In this document: positions 43,786 to 51,754 of the stretch, one piece after another
Layout: every line of letters starts with the position of its first letter
Numbering within the stretch: position 1 is the stretch's first letter
Assembly: GCF_001421785.1 (NCBI RefSeq)
Contig: NZ_LMLB01000001.1
Location: forward strand, 1,199,618-1,263,617
From: Sphingomonas sp. Leaf33
Lineage (GTDB): Bacteria; Pseudomonadota; Alphaproteobacteria; Sphingomonadales; Sphingomonadaceae
Length of the DNA: 64,000 nt
Direction: 5' to 3'
Program-made: the position numbers and the translations under genes
The notes under the pieces: generated by a model
What the model saw: the letters and a program-made list of their open reading frames with translations, nothing else
Told to the model about the DNA's origin: nothing
Databases searched by the model: none

Positions 43786-45141
43786 ATGTCGATGCGCCCT
43801 CTTGCCGCGATCGTCCTGGCTGCCGGCCAGGGCACGCGGATGAAATCCGACCTGCACAAGGTGCTGCACCCGATCGCCGGGCGGCCGATGCTCGCGCATC
43901 TGCTGGCGAGCGTCGGCGAACTGGACGCGGCGCGGACGATGGTCGTCGTCGGCGCGCGGCGCGAACAGGTCGAGGCGGCGGCGACGCCCTTGGGCGCGGA
44001 GATCGTCGAACAGCGCGAGCAACTGGGCACCGGCCACGCCGTGCAGCAGGCCGAGCAGGCGCTGGGCGGGTTCGCCGGCGACGTGCTGATCCTCTACGGC
44101 GACGTACCGCTGGTCCGCGCCGACACGATGCGCGCGATGATCGCGCGGCTGCACGGCGACGATGCGCCGGCCGCGGTCGTGCTCGGCTTCCGCCCGGCCG
44201 ATCCGGGCGCCTATGGCCGGGTCATCGCCGATGGCGACGGCCGCATCGCCAGGATGGTCGAATTCAAGGATGCCTCGGCGGAGGAACGCGCGGTCGACCT
44301 GTGCAATTCGGGGCTGATGGCGGTGCGCGGCGAGGACCTGTTCGCGCTGCTCGCCCGCGTCGGCAACGCCAATGCCGCGGGCGAATATTACCTGCCCGAC
44401 ATCGTCATGCTGGCCGGTTCGGACGGCCGCCATTCCGCCGTGATCGAAACCGACGCGACACAAGTGACCGGCGTCAACAGCCGCGGCGAACTGGCCGCGC
44501 TGGAGGCGCAGTGGCAGGCTGCGCGGCGTCGCCAAGCGATGGTCGACGGCGCCACGCTGATCGCGCCCGATACGGTCTGGTTCACGCACGATACCGTCGT
44601 CGGCCGGGACGTGACGATCGAGCCGAACGTGGTCTTCGGCCCCGGCGTGACCGTCGCCGACGGTGCGACGATCCGTGCGTTCAGCCATCTCGAAGGGGCG
44701 AGCGTGGGTCGCCACGCCGACGTCGGCCCCTATGCCCGCCTGCGTCCCGGCGCGGTGCTGGGCGAAAAGGCCAAGGTCGGCAACTTCGTCGAGATGAAGA
44801 AGGCGACGCTGGGCGCGGGCGCGAAGGTCAACCACCTGAGCTACATCGGCGACGCCGATGTCGGGGCGCGGGCCAACATCGGCGCGGGCACCATCACCTG
44901 CAACTACGACGGCTTCCTTAAATATCGCACGACGATCGGCGAGGGGGCGTTCATCGGCTCCAATTCGGCGCTGGTCGCACCGGTCACCATCGGTGCGGGC
45001 GCGATCGTCGGCGCGGGATCGACCGTGACGCAGGACGTGGCCACAGACGCGCTGGCGCTCGTGCGAGCCCCCCAGACCGCCAAGCCCGGCTGGGCGGCCA
45101 AGTTCCGCCAGGTCATGGCCGCAAAGAAAGCCGCGAAATGA
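43786..45141 (+). CDS. glmU: bifunctional GlmU, UDP-GlcNAc synthesis
   Basis: 451-residue enzyme catalysing acetylation of glucosamine-1-phosphate and then uridylation to UDP-GlcNAc, precursor of peptidoglycan and LPS. N-terminal pyrophosphorylase 'IVLAAGQGTRMKSDLHKVLHPIAG', 'LGTGHAVQQAEQAL', 'LYGDVPLV'; C-terminal hexapeptide beta-helix with 'LRPGAVLGEKAKVGNFVEMKKATLG' and 'YIGDADVGARANIGAGTITCNYDG'. The start may be ATG 43786 or the next ATG at 43792. Overlaps the following small gene by 4 bp; glmS is two genes on, giving one amino-sugar operon. Confidence 0.97.
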   Translation: MSMRPLAAIVLAAGQGTRMKSDLHKVLHPIAGRPMLAHLLASVGELDAARTMVVVGARREQVEAAATPLGAEIVEQREQLGTGHAVQQAEQALGGFAGDVLILYGDVPLVRADTMRAMIARLHGDDAPAAVVLGFRPADPGAYGRVIADGDGRIARMVEFKDASAEERAVDLCNSGLMAVRGEDLFALLARVGNANAAGEYYLPDIVMLAGSDGRHSAVIETDATQVTGVNSRGELAALEAQWQAARRRQAMVDGATLIAPDTVWFTHDTVVGRDVTIEPNVVFGPGVTVADGATIRAFSHLEGASVGRHADVGPYARLRPGAVLGEKAKVGNFVEMKKATLGAGAKVNHLSYIGDADVGARANIGAGTITCNYDGFLKYRTTIGEGAFIGSNSALVAPVTIGAGAIVGAGSTVTQDVATDALALVRAPQTAKPGWAAKFRQVMAAKKAAK

Positions 45142-45449
45142 ACCCGCGACACGACGGCAAACCGCTGCTGCGCCTGCTCGATGGCTATGTGATGGACGCG
45201 ATCGGCCATCTCGACCCGGCCGAGGCGAGGGCGCTGAGCGCGATGGAGCCCGATCTGCGCCGGCAATGGGGCGGGAGCGGCGACTGGCGCGCACTGTGCG
45301 CCGCGCAGATGCGCTTCCCCGCCGGCATGGCAGGCGCGATCCGCGAGATGTGGGCAAAGGGGCGCGAGAAGTTCGTCGCGGCGCAGGGGCACGAGCCCGA
45401 TCCGGTGCAGTTCACCCACTCGTTCGTCGACAGCAAGTTTCCAAGATAA
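45138..45449 (+). CDS. conserved small protein between glmU and glmS
   Basis: 103-residue soluble protein, not assigned to a named family: 'PLLRLLDGYVMDAIGHLDPAEARALSAMEPDLRRQWG' followed by 'MRFPAGMAGAIREMWAKGREKFVAAQGHEPDPVQFTHSFVDSKFPR'. Mostly helical, several conserved-looking Trp and Phe residues. It overlaps the glmU stop (ATGA) and precedes glmS by 54 bp, so it is co-expressed with UDP-GlcNAc synthesis. Function unknown. Confidence 0.8.
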   Translation: MNPRHDGKPLLRLLDGYVMDAIGHLDPAEARALSAMEPDLRRQWGGSGDWRALCAAQMRFPAGMAGAIREMWAKGREKFVAAQGHEPDPVQFTHSFVDSKFPR

Positions 45450-45503
45450 ACCGACCAACAGGCGGCGCAGAGGCGACACGCCCGGGCCGAGGAGAAGACC
45501 ATC

Positions 45504-47327
45504 ATGTGCGGCATCGTAGGTATCCTGGGCACGCGCCCCGTGGCCGAGCGCCTGTTCGAAGGGCTGAAGCGCCTCGAATATCGCGGCTATGATTCGGCCG
45601 GCATCGCGACGCTGGTCGACGGGCAGATCGAGCGTCGCCGCGCTGAGGGCAAACTGTCGAACCTGGGCGCGAAGCTCGCCGCCGATCCGCTGCCCGGCGA
45701 CATCGGCATCGCCCATACGCGCTGGGCGACCCACGGCGCGCCGACCGAGGACAACGCGCATCCGCACATCGTCGGCGATGTGACGATCGTCCACAACGGC
45801 ATCATCGAGAACTTCAAGCCGCTGCGTGACGAGCTGATCGCGCAAGGCCGCGAGTTCAAGTCGCAGACCGACACCGAAGTCGTCGCGCATTTGGTCGATC
45901 GCGAGCGGCAGGCCGGCAGGAGCCCGCGCGATGCGGTCGCCGCGGTCCTGCCGCGCCTGCACGGCGCCTTCGCTCTGGCGGCGATGTTTGCGGGTGAGCC
46001 CAACCTGCTGATCGCCGCGCGCCTGGGTGCGCCGTTGACGGTCGGTTACGGCGAGGGCGAGAACTACCTGGGGTCGGACGCGCACGCGCTGGCCGGCCTG
46101 ACCCAGCGGATCGCCTACCTCGACGAAGGCGATTGGGCGGTGCTGACGCGCGAGAGCATCGAGATTTTCGACCGCGACAATAATCCCGTCGAGCGCGCGA
46201 TCGTCGCGTCGGGCGTGTCGCCGGCCGCGATCGAAAAGGGCAACCACGCCCATTTCATGCTCAAGGAAATCTACGAGCAGCCGGTCGTCGTCGCGCAGAC
46301 GCTGCAGAGCTACATCCGCCCGGTCGAGCAGATGGTGGCGATGCCGCAGATGGACTTCGACCTGGGCACCATCGAGCGCGTCGTCATCATCGCCTGCGGG
46401 ACGGCGAGCTATGTCGGGATGATCGGCAAATACTGGATCGAGCGCTTCGCCCGCTTGCCCGTGGAGGTCGATGTCGCGTCCGAATATCGTTACCGCGACC
46501 CCGTGCTGCCGCCGAACACGCTGGGCGTGGTCGTCAGCCAGTCGGGCGAGACGGCCGACACGCTGGCCGCGCTGCGCCACATGAAGGCGAACGGCGTCAC
46601 CACTGCGGGCATCATCAACGTGCCGACGTCGAGCATGGCGCGCGAAGTCGATCTGCTGCTGTCGACCCATGCCGGCCCTGAAATCGGCGTCGCCTCGACC
46701 AAGGCGTTCACGTGCCAGCTGGCGGTGATGGCCGCCTTGAGCGTCAACCTTGCCCGCGCCAAGGGCAAGCTGACCCGCGAGGAAGAAGCCGACATCGTCA
46801 CCCACCTGACCGAGAGCCCTGCGGCGATTAACGCGGCGCTGGCGCATGACGACGAGATCAAGGCGATGGCGGGCAAGATCGCGGTGGCCCGCGACGTGCT
46901 GTACCTAGGCCGCGGTCCCGACTATCCGCTGGCACTGGAAGGTGCGCTGAAGCTGAAGGAAATCAGCTACATCCACGCCGAGGGTTATGCGTCGGGCGAG
47001 ATGAAGCATGGGCCGATCGCGCTGATCGACGATTCGGTGCCGCTGATCGTGCTTGCCCCCTCGGGCTCGCTGTTCGACAAGACCGTCAGCAACATGCAGG
47101 AGGCGCAGGCGCGCGGTGCGCAGGTCGTGCTGATCAGTGACGCCGCCGGCATCGCCCAGGCCGGCGAAAACACCATCGCGACGATCGAGATGCCCGAGGT
47201 CCACCCGCTGATCGCGCCGATCGTCTATGCGGTGCCGGTGCAGTTGCTGGCGTACCATGTCGCGGTCGCCAAGGGCACCGACGTTGACCAGCCGCGCAAC
47301 CTGGCGAAGTCCGTCACCGTCGAATGA
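45504..47327 (+). CDS. glmS: glutamine-fructose-6-phosphate aminotransferase
   Basis: 607-residue enzyme making glucosamine-6-phosphate from fructose-6-phosphate and glutamine. N-terminal amidotransferase with the nucleophilic Cys in MCGIVGI, 'TRWATHGAPTEDNAHPH'; two SIS domains ('ACGTASYVG', 'SQSGETADTLAAL'); C-terminus 'DVDQPRNLAKSVTVE', the conserved end whose coding sequence is the recognition site for Tn7-family TnsD. A Tn7-like element begins 25 bp after the stop. The gene itself is intact. Confidence 0.98.
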   Translation: MCGIVGILGTRPVAERLFEGLKRLEYRGYDSAGIATLVDGQIERRRAEGKLSNLGAKLAADPLPGDIGIAHTRWATHGAPTEDNAHPHIVGDVTIVHNGIIENFKPLRDELIAQGREFKSQTDTEVVAHLVDRERQAGRSPRDAVAAVLPRLHGAFALAAMFAGEPNLLIAARLGAPLTVGYGEGENYLGSDAHALAGLTQRIAYLDEGDWAVLTRESIEIFDRDNNPVERAIVASGVSPAAIEKGNHAHFMLKEIYEQPVVVAQTLQSYIRPVEQMVAMPQMDFDLGTIERVVIIACGTASYVGMIGKYWIERFARLPVEVDVASEYRYRDPVLPPNTLGVVVSQSGETADTLAALRHMKANGVTTAGIINVPTSSMAREVDLLLSTHAGPEIGVASTKAFTCQLAVMAALSVNLARAKGKLTREEEADIVTHLTESPAAINAALAHDDEIKAMAGKIAVARDVLYLGRGPDYPLALEGALKLKEISYIHAEGYASGEMKHGPIALIDDSVPLIVLAPSGSLFDKTVSNMQEAQARGAQVVLISDAAGIAQAGENTIATIEMPEVHPLIAPIVYAVPVQLLAYHVAVAKGTDVDQPRNLAKSVTVE

Positions 47328-47347
47328 GAGGCGGGGCGGGGGTGCTC

Positions 47348-47352
47348 GACCG
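47348..47352. other. target site duplication, left copy (GACCG)
   Basis: GACCG immediately before the transposon terminus; the same five bases follow the other terminus at 61852-61856. A 5-bp duplication is the hallmark of Tn7-family insertion. Position is 21-25 bp after the glmS stop, the normal attTn7 point. Confidence 0.95.
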
Positions 47353-47430
47353 TGTGGGCGAACAATCGACTTTTCCGTGAGGCATTAGAAATCTCCGTCG
47401 CCGTGAGAGAGTGACAACGAAGACTTCCGT
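47353..47430. repeat. glmS-proximal transposon end with three TnsB-type sites
   Basis: Terminus TGTGGGCG followed by three 18-bp repeats ending in TTCCGT or CTCCGT: 47361-47378, 47381-47398 and 47413-47430. Each matches the far-end site GACAATAGAGACTTCCGT at 13 or so of 18 positions. Close packing resembles the right end of Tn7, which is also the end that faces glmS. Confidence 0.85.
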
Positions 47431-47542
47431 TCAGTTGGGCACCTGCGCGGCGGTGTCAGCCCGCGATCCGAAGTCGTGTGAACAAGCATGAAGCCTTGCC
47501 CGGGTCCGACTTCGATGATGGGCCCGTCGGTGCTTTGATCCG

Positions 47543-47797
47543 CTAGCCGGTGCAGCAGCTCGCCGTGCCGCCCGTCGCCCGCGCCTCCTGGATCGGCGGG
47601 CACGGCACGTCGGCGAACGAGCAGTAGACGCAGCAGTCGCCGGCATTCGGCCGCAGCACTGCGCTGCAGCCCTTGCAGTCGTAGAAGAACTGGCACGCGT
47701 TGGTTGGCATCGTCTCGGTCTCGACGTGCCCACACTCCGGGCAGGTGATCGTCGACCTCGGCTCGATCGCCGTCGTGGCGATGGCGGCATCGCTCAT
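47543..47797 (-). CDS. GDCCVYCS-motif cysteine-rich protein
   Basis: 84-residue soluble protein with three cysteine groups: 'TCPECGHVETE' (zinc-ribbon half), 'FYDCKGCSAVLRP', and the signature 'GDCCVYCSFADVPCPP', ending in CCTG. The GDCCVYCS family is a small-protein family repeatedly found in mer operons; metal binding is expected from the cysteines. It is the last gene of the merT-merP-orf transcript, overlapping merP by 4 bp. In this operon it stands where merA would normally be. Confidence 0.88.
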   Translation of the reverse strand: MSDAAIATTAIEPRSTITCPECGHVETETMPTNACQFFYDCKGCSAVLRPNAGDCCVYCSFADVPCPPIQEARATGGTASCCTG

Positions 47798-48078
47798 CGC
47801 GCGGCGATCCGCGCCGGGTAGCCGACCTTGGTCGAGGCCGCCGCGATCGCGGTCGGGGTGGCTCGTGCCGGATCGTAGGTGACAGTCGCGACCTTGGTGG
47901 TGAAGTCGACGGTGACGCGGCTGACGCCGGGCACGCGGCTCATCGCCGTCTTCACGGCGATCGGGCAGGTCGGGCAGGTGAGATTGCCGACCTTGAAGCT
48001 GGTGCTGCGCTCGGGCGCGGCGACTGCGGCGGTCGGCAGCGTCAGGAGCGCCAGGGCTGAGATGAGGTGTCGGTTCAT
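47794..48078 (-). CDS. merP: periplasmic mercury-binding protein MerP-like
   Basis: 94-residue protein: signal peptide (MNRHLISALALLTLPTAAVA), then a heavy-metal-associated domain with 'VGNLTCPTCPIAVKTAM', whose CxxC binds Hg(II) and passes it to MerT, followed by 'GVSRVTVDFTTKVATVTYDP'. Canonical MerP has GMTCxxC; here the loop is NLTCPTC, a modest variant. Transcribed with merT upstream. Confidence 0.9.
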   Translation of the reverse strand: MNRHLISALALLTLPTAAVAAPERSTSFKVGNLTCPTCPIAVKTAMSRVPGVSRVTVDFTTKVATVTYDPARATPTAIAAASTKVGYPARIAAR

Positions 48079-48086
48079 GGCGAATC

Positions 48087-48449
48087 CTAATAGAAGAGGG
48101 GTGCCCACCACCGGGTGGTGAGAGCGACGACGACGAGCGCGGCGCCGACCCAGAGCGCGATTCGCGTGGCCGTTCGGCGGCGGGGATCGGCGCAGGTGCC
48201 GTCGGCACACTCGATCGGCTGCCGATAGGCGTGCCACAGGCCCCCAGCGATTAGCCCCAGCGTCAGGACCGCGAATACCGGGGTGTAGGGCTCGAGCGCG
48301 GTCAGCTGGCCGATCCATGCGCCACTCACGCCGAGCAGGACTAGGGCGAGTGGAAGGACGCAGCACGACGAGGCCAACAGTGCGCCGGCGATGCCGCCTG
48401 CGGCCAGCCATCCGGCGCGGCGGTCGCTGGGCGTCGTTGGCTGGATCAT
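48087..48449 (-). CDS. merT: mercuric transport protein MerT-like
   Basis: 120-residue inner-membrane protein with three helices; the first holds the vicinal pair in 'LLASSCCVLPLALVLLG' and the cytoplasmic loop has 'CADGTCADP', the two cysteine pairs that relay Hg(II) inward. The start ATG 48449 is preferred to ATG 48470 because the promoter -10 hexamer is at 48477-48482, which would put transcription start on the longer ATG. Followed by merP and a GDCCVYCS gene but no mercuric reductase. Confidence 0.88.
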   Translation of the reverse strand: MIQPTTPSDRRAGWLAAGGIAGALLASSCCVLPLALVLLGVSGAWIGQLTALEPYTPVFAVLTLGLIAGGLWHAYRQPIECADGTCADPRRRTATRIALWVGAALVVVALTTRWWAPLFY

Positions 48450-48476
48450 TGCTGGTTCCGATGCGGGCATGGGATC

Positions 48477-48510
48477 GGTATAGGACCTGTAGTCACTACA
48501 GGTTCAAGGG
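48477..48510 (-). promoter_or_regulatory. MerR-type operator and promoter of the mer operon
   Basis: On the minus strand: -35 TTGAAC, a 19-bp spacer CTGTAGTGACTACAGGTCC and -10 TATACC (48477-48482). The over-long 19-bp spacer with a central dyad is the diagnostic layout for MerR activation by DNA untwisting. The dyad ACCTGTAGTCACTACAGGT at 48485-48503 is perfect. It lies between divergent merT and merR and would serve autoregulation of merR as well. Confidence 0.9.
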
Positions 48511-48518
48511 CTATTTTC

Positions 48519-48941
48519 ATGACGACGGGGCGATCGAGGAAGCGCGGTGACGTGGCTCGGCGGTTCGGGTGCAACATCGAGACGGTGCGGCACTACGAGA
48601 ACATCGGCCTGCTCGAGGCCCCCGGACGGACGGCGTCGGGCCACCGGCTCTACTCGGCCGATGACGAGGCGCGGCTCGCGTTCATCCTGCGGGGCCGCCA
48701 GCTCGGCTTCTCGGTCGAGGAACTGCGCGGACTGCTTAGCCTTGGCGGTTCCGACCCGGCGGCCTGCGGCGAGGCCAACGCGCTCACCCAGCGGCATCTT
48801 GCCGACGTCCGTGCGAAGCTGCGCGACCTGGCCAGATTGGAGAGGACGCTGGTGACCATCTCAGGCCAGTGCGAGGCAGGCGGCGTGGGTCCGGGCTGCC
48901 CGATCCTCGACGCGCTTTCCGCCGGTCCGACGGGCCTATGA
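48519..48941 (+). CDS. merR: mercury-responsive regulator MerR
   Basis: 140-residue MerR regulator. N-terminal helix-turn-helix 'GDVARRFGCNIETVRHYENIGLLEAPGR', then a long dimerisation helix and the metal loop. Cys83, Cys118 and Cys127 ('AACGEA', 'GQCEAGGVGPGCPIL') align with the Hg-binding Cys82, Cys117 and Cys126 of Tn21 MerR. Divergent from merT over a perfect MerR dyad. The 3' end overlaps the convergent glyoxalase-fold gene by 6 bp. Confidence 0.92.
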   Translation: MTTGRSRKRGDVARRFGCNIETVRHYENIGLLEAPGRTASGHRLYSADDEARLAFILRGRQLGFSVEELRGLLSLGGSDPAACGEANALTQRHLADVRAKLRDLARLERTLVTISGQCEAGGVGPGCPILDALSAGPTGL

Positions 48942-49301
48942 CTCGTTCTGGATGATCCGCAGGAGCGTGCCGTCGGGATCGACGAGGGCACCGACGCGCC
49001 CGCCCCAATCCTCGGTCTTGGGCGCGTGCACGCGCGGTGCGCCGTGGCAGGCCTCGGGCACGCCGGCTGACAGGCACGCCGCGTAGAAGGCGTGAACGTC
49101 GTCGAGCCGCAGGCAGCAGCTGAACCACGACGTCACCGGATCGAGATCGGGGTGCGGGAAGAACTCGAGCGTGAGTGTGCCGCGGGTCAGGATCATCCAG
49201 CCGTCGTCCCGCCAACCCTCGACGAAGCCGAGGCCGGCATAGAAGCGCGACGTCGCATCGAGGTCGCGGGATGGCAGGTTCGGCGTCGCATGATCGGTCA
49301 T
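48936..49301 (-). CDS. glyoxalase/bleomycin-resistance fold protein
   Basis: 121-residue VOC-fold protein: 'HATPNLPSRDLDATSRFYAGLGFVEGWRDDGWMILTRGTLTLEFFPHPDLDP' in segments, then 'WGGRVGALVDPDGTLLRIIQNE'. The layout matches bleomycin-binding resistance proteins (Ble/Shble type) more than glyoxalase I, since the metal ligands are not conserved. Start ATG 49301 follows GGGAGCC. It sits in the transposon cargo; a role in antibiotic sequestration is possible but unproven. Confidence 0.82.
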   Translation of the reverse strand: MTDHATPNLPSRDLDATSRFYAGLGFVEGWRDDGWMILTRGTLTLEFFPHPDLDPVTSWFSCCLRLDDVHAFYAACLSAGVPEACHGAPRVHAPKTEDWGGRVGALVDPDGTLLRIIQNES

Positions 49302-49406
49302 CTTCGGCTCCCGCTTTTCCCGCAGCTCACCATATTCATGTTCGATCAGCAACCGTGCCGGGGGCTGGCACCGGCGCGCTGGACGCCGCCCCCGGGCCGG
49401 TTGCCG

Positions 49407-50993
49407 CTAGCCCACGATTCGCAGACGGGTGAACAGCATGAAGCTGGTCGGGTCCGAACCGTAGCGCGGCTGGATGTCTCGGGGCAGGTCGTACTTGCTC
49501 GCCAGTCCGCCCAGATCGAGCGCCACCTTTCCGATCGGGATCGAGTGATAGCCGCCCAGGCTGATCTTGCCGACGTTGAAGACGCGGCCCGCCAGCGGAT
49601 CGCCGCCCTCGTCACCGAACAGCTCGTCCTTGTCCACGTTCTCCGCGCGGCCGAACACCGTCCAGCGGCCGAGCTGCACCGCGCTGTCGAGCAGGAAGGC
49701 GTCTGTCGTGTGACCGTGGTCGCCGCCCGATGGGTCGTTCCGACCCCAGGCGAACGTGGACTGCCAGTTGCGGTCGTCGCCGAGCGGCAGGTTCCATGTC
49801 ACGGATGCGGACGTCCGGCGCACATTCTCATCGGGGTGCAGCCCCTCGGGGCTCTTCAGGAAACCATGGCTCACTTGCGCCGACAGGTTGGCGGTCGGGT
49901 TGACGGTCGCCCGGACCGACCAGCTGTCCATTCGCGGCCGCTCGATGTTCCAGCGGTTCTCGTCAGGCTCGCGGCCGGTGAAGATGGAGCCTTCGAGCTT
50001 CAGGCCCTTGTAGACGAGGCCCGCGGTGGCAACGCCGAACGTCACGTGCGTGCTGTCCAGCCAGTGGTGCGAGATCGGCGCCTCGGGGTTCGCCACGCCC
50101 GAGAAGCGGTGCATGTAGGTGGCGGGCCCGAGCGCCGGCTCGCCCGGAAGGCCGAGGTAGATGAAGCCCGACAGGTCGCGCCCCAGCGGGTGGCTGTAGG
50201 TGGCCGACAGCTCCATGAAGGCGTCGTGCGGATGCTGGCGGTCGACGAGCTCGGTGCGGCCGTCGGCGGTTTCGCCGGTGGCGAGCAGCAGCGGATAGCC
50301 GGACTTGCCCATGAGTGGATCAAGGCTGCCCATCGCCTTCAGCGTCAGGGTGCCGTCGCCGAGCTGGCGCTGACCCATGCCCATGAACATCGATGCGACG
50401 AACGTCTTGTCGTCGCCGCGCGGGCCGCCCTGCTTGTCGTAGACCAGCGTCGCGTAGCCGTGGATCATGGTCGACCAGTCGCCGCGTTTCCCCATGATCG
50501 CCCACATCGGCGAGCTGTCCGGCTGCCACGCGGTGCCCGAGGCGTCGCGCATCATGCTGTAGCCGCCGAGCATGCCCTTCATGCCGTGCATGTCCATGCC
50601 GGCGTGGGCCATGCCCGCCATCGAACCGTGGTCCATGGTGCTGCGGTCCATGGGTGTCGTGCTTGGGGCCGGCTCGTTCTGCGGCGCGGCGGATGCGATC
50701 GGCGCGGTGGGTGCCACCGTGCCGTGATCCATCGCGCCATGATCCATCGAGCTGTGGTCCGCTGGTGCAGTGTTCGGTCGGGCGGCCCCAATCGTCGCCG
50801 CAGGGGCACGGCGCTGTGGCCGGGTGGCGGGTGCCTGTGTCGGCCTGGCGGTTCTCGCCTTGGCCGGCTTGGCCTTGGCGGGTGCGGGCGCGTGATGCCC
50901 GTGTTGTCCCATGTCCATGCCCGGCATGGACTGGGCGTGGACGACGACGGGCGCGGATAGCGCCGTCGCCGCCAGCAGTGTTCTGATCAGCAT
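49407..50993 (-). CDS. Met/His-rich outer-membrane barrel protein
   Basis: 528-residue exported protein. Signal peptide (MLIRTLLAATALSAPVVVHAQ); residues 22-150 are low complexity with MDMGQHGHHAP, 'DHSSMDHGAMDHG', 'MDRSTMDHGSMAGMAHAGMDMHGM', methionine/histidine clusters of the kind that bind Cu(I)/Ag(I) in CopB/PcoB-type proteins; residues 150-528 are predicted beta-barrel with alternating aromatic strands ending 'FMLFTRLRIVG'. Unlike CopB the barrel is not obviously of that family. Last gene of the putative second metal operon (52504 to 49407). Confidence 0.75.
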   Translation of the reverse strand: MLIRTLLAATALSAPVVVHAQSMPGMDMGQHGHHAPAPAKAKPAKARTARPTQAPATRPQRRAPAATIGAARPNTAPADHSSMDHGAMDHGTVAPTAPIASAAPQNEPAPSTTPMDRSTMDHGSMAGMAHAGMDMHGMKGMLGGYSMMRDASGTAWQPDSSPMWAIMGKRGDWSTMIHGYATLVYDKQGGPRGDDKTFVASMFMGMGQRQLGDGTLTLKAMGSLDPLMGKSGYPLLLATGETADGRTELVDRQHPHDAFMELSATYSHPLGRDLSGFIYLGLPGEPALGPATYMHRFSGVANPEAPISHHWLDSTHVTFGVATAGLVYKGLKLEGSIFTGREPDENRWNIERPRMDSWSVRATVNPTANLSAQVSHGFLKSPEGLHPDENVRRTSASVTWNLPLGDDRNWQSTFAWGRNDPSGGDHGHTTDAFLLDSAVQLGRWTVFGRAENVDKDELFGDEGGDPLAGRVFNVGKISLGGYHSIPIGKVALDLGGLASKYDLPRDIQPRYGSDPTSFMLFTRLRIVG

Positions 50994-51085
50994 CTCGTGT
51001 TCCAGTCGCGTGCGATCGGGACGCGCGACCGCTATCGCGTGTCGGTGCACGCGCGCGGTCGGCTTCGTCCTGGATCGGGTGATCG

Positions 51086-51114
51086 CCGGGGGAACGCGCA
51101 GGCGCTCCCCCGGG
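51086..51114 (-). terminator. hairpin after the CC-repeat gene
   Basis: Stem CCGGGGGAACGC/GCGCTCCCCCGG (one mismatch) just downstream of the 51119-51322 gene stop on the minus strand. No T-run; may attenuate transcription into the next gene. Confidence 0.5.
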
Positions 51115-51118
51115 GTCG

Positions 51119-51322
51119 TTACTTGGCGGGGGCCGCCGGCATGTCGTGGCCGGCGTGGTCGCCGCCCTTCTTCATGTCCTTGCAGCAGTCGCCCTTGCCG
51201 TCTTTGCAACAGTCGGCGCCGTCCTTGCAGCACTCCATGCCCTTGCAGCAGTCGGCGGCCGCGTAGGCGGTGGCCGGGATGGCGAGCGCGAGCGCGCCGA
51301 CGAGGATCGAGAGCTTCTTCAT
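51119..51322 (-). CDS. CC-repeat metal-binding microprotein
   Basis: 67-residue exported protein. Signal peptide MKKLSILVGALALAIPATAYA, then a mature peptide of about 45 residues with four Cys-Cys pairs spaced by six or seven residues (ADCCKGMECCKDG, ADCCKDGKGDCCKDM) and a tail HAGHDM with His and Met. Eight cysteines in 25 residues strongly suggest periplasmic soft-metal binding. I do not recognise a named family. Good ribosome site (AAGGAACCCC region) before the ATG. It lies inside the putative metal operon. Confidence 0.82.
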   Translation of the reverse strand: MKKLSILVGALALAIPATAYAAADCCKGMECCKDGADCCKDGKGDCCKDMKKGGDHAGHDMPAAPAK

Positions 51323-51365
51323 TTCGGGGTTCCTTGGATGCGTTGCCGTTCGGATGTGTTCGACG

Positions 51366-51710
51366 TCACGCGATCTTCGGAGGGGGCGGTGCGGGTCCGC
51401 CGGACAGGCCGGCTAGGCCGTCGTACAGCCCGGCTATCGGCGCGATCGCCACCAGCAAGGGCACGTTGGCCTTGGTCACGGCGGCGTCGGGTAGGGCGAT
51501 GCACAGCGCGCACGCGGCTGCGTCGGCCTTGATGGGCTTGCCGGGCTTGGCCGGCATCTCGGCGCAGTGCGATTGCATCGCCATCGGCATCGCCGGGGTT
51601 GCCGCCATCGCCTCGCAGCCCGCGCCCATGCGCAGGACGAGCCCGACCGCGAGCAGCGCGAGCAGCAGGTGCCGGATGTCGGCAAGGTATCGGGGCAGGA
51701 CGCGCGCCAT
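51366..51710 (-). CDS. DUF2946-like protein
   Basis: 114-residue exported or membrane protein: an N-terminal hydrophobic helix (IRHLLLALLAVGLVLRMGAG), a short Met-rich segment (ATPAMPMAMQSHCAEMPAKPG), a cysteine motif 'AACALCIALPD', then a second hydrophobic segment and a Pro-rich end. The C..CALC layout resembles DUF2946, small proteins found in copper loci. Start chosen as ATG 51710; GTG 51716 is possible. Confidence 0.6.
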   Translation of the reverse strand: MARVLPRYLADIRHLLLALLAVGLVLRMGAGCEAMAATPAMPMAMQSHCAEMPAKPGKPIKADAAACALCIALPDAAVTKANVPLLVAIAPIAGLYDGLAGLSGGPAPPPPKIA

Positions 51711-51754
51711 GTCCACGTTCTAGGACCGCGACCCTGGATCGACAACCGCGCCGG

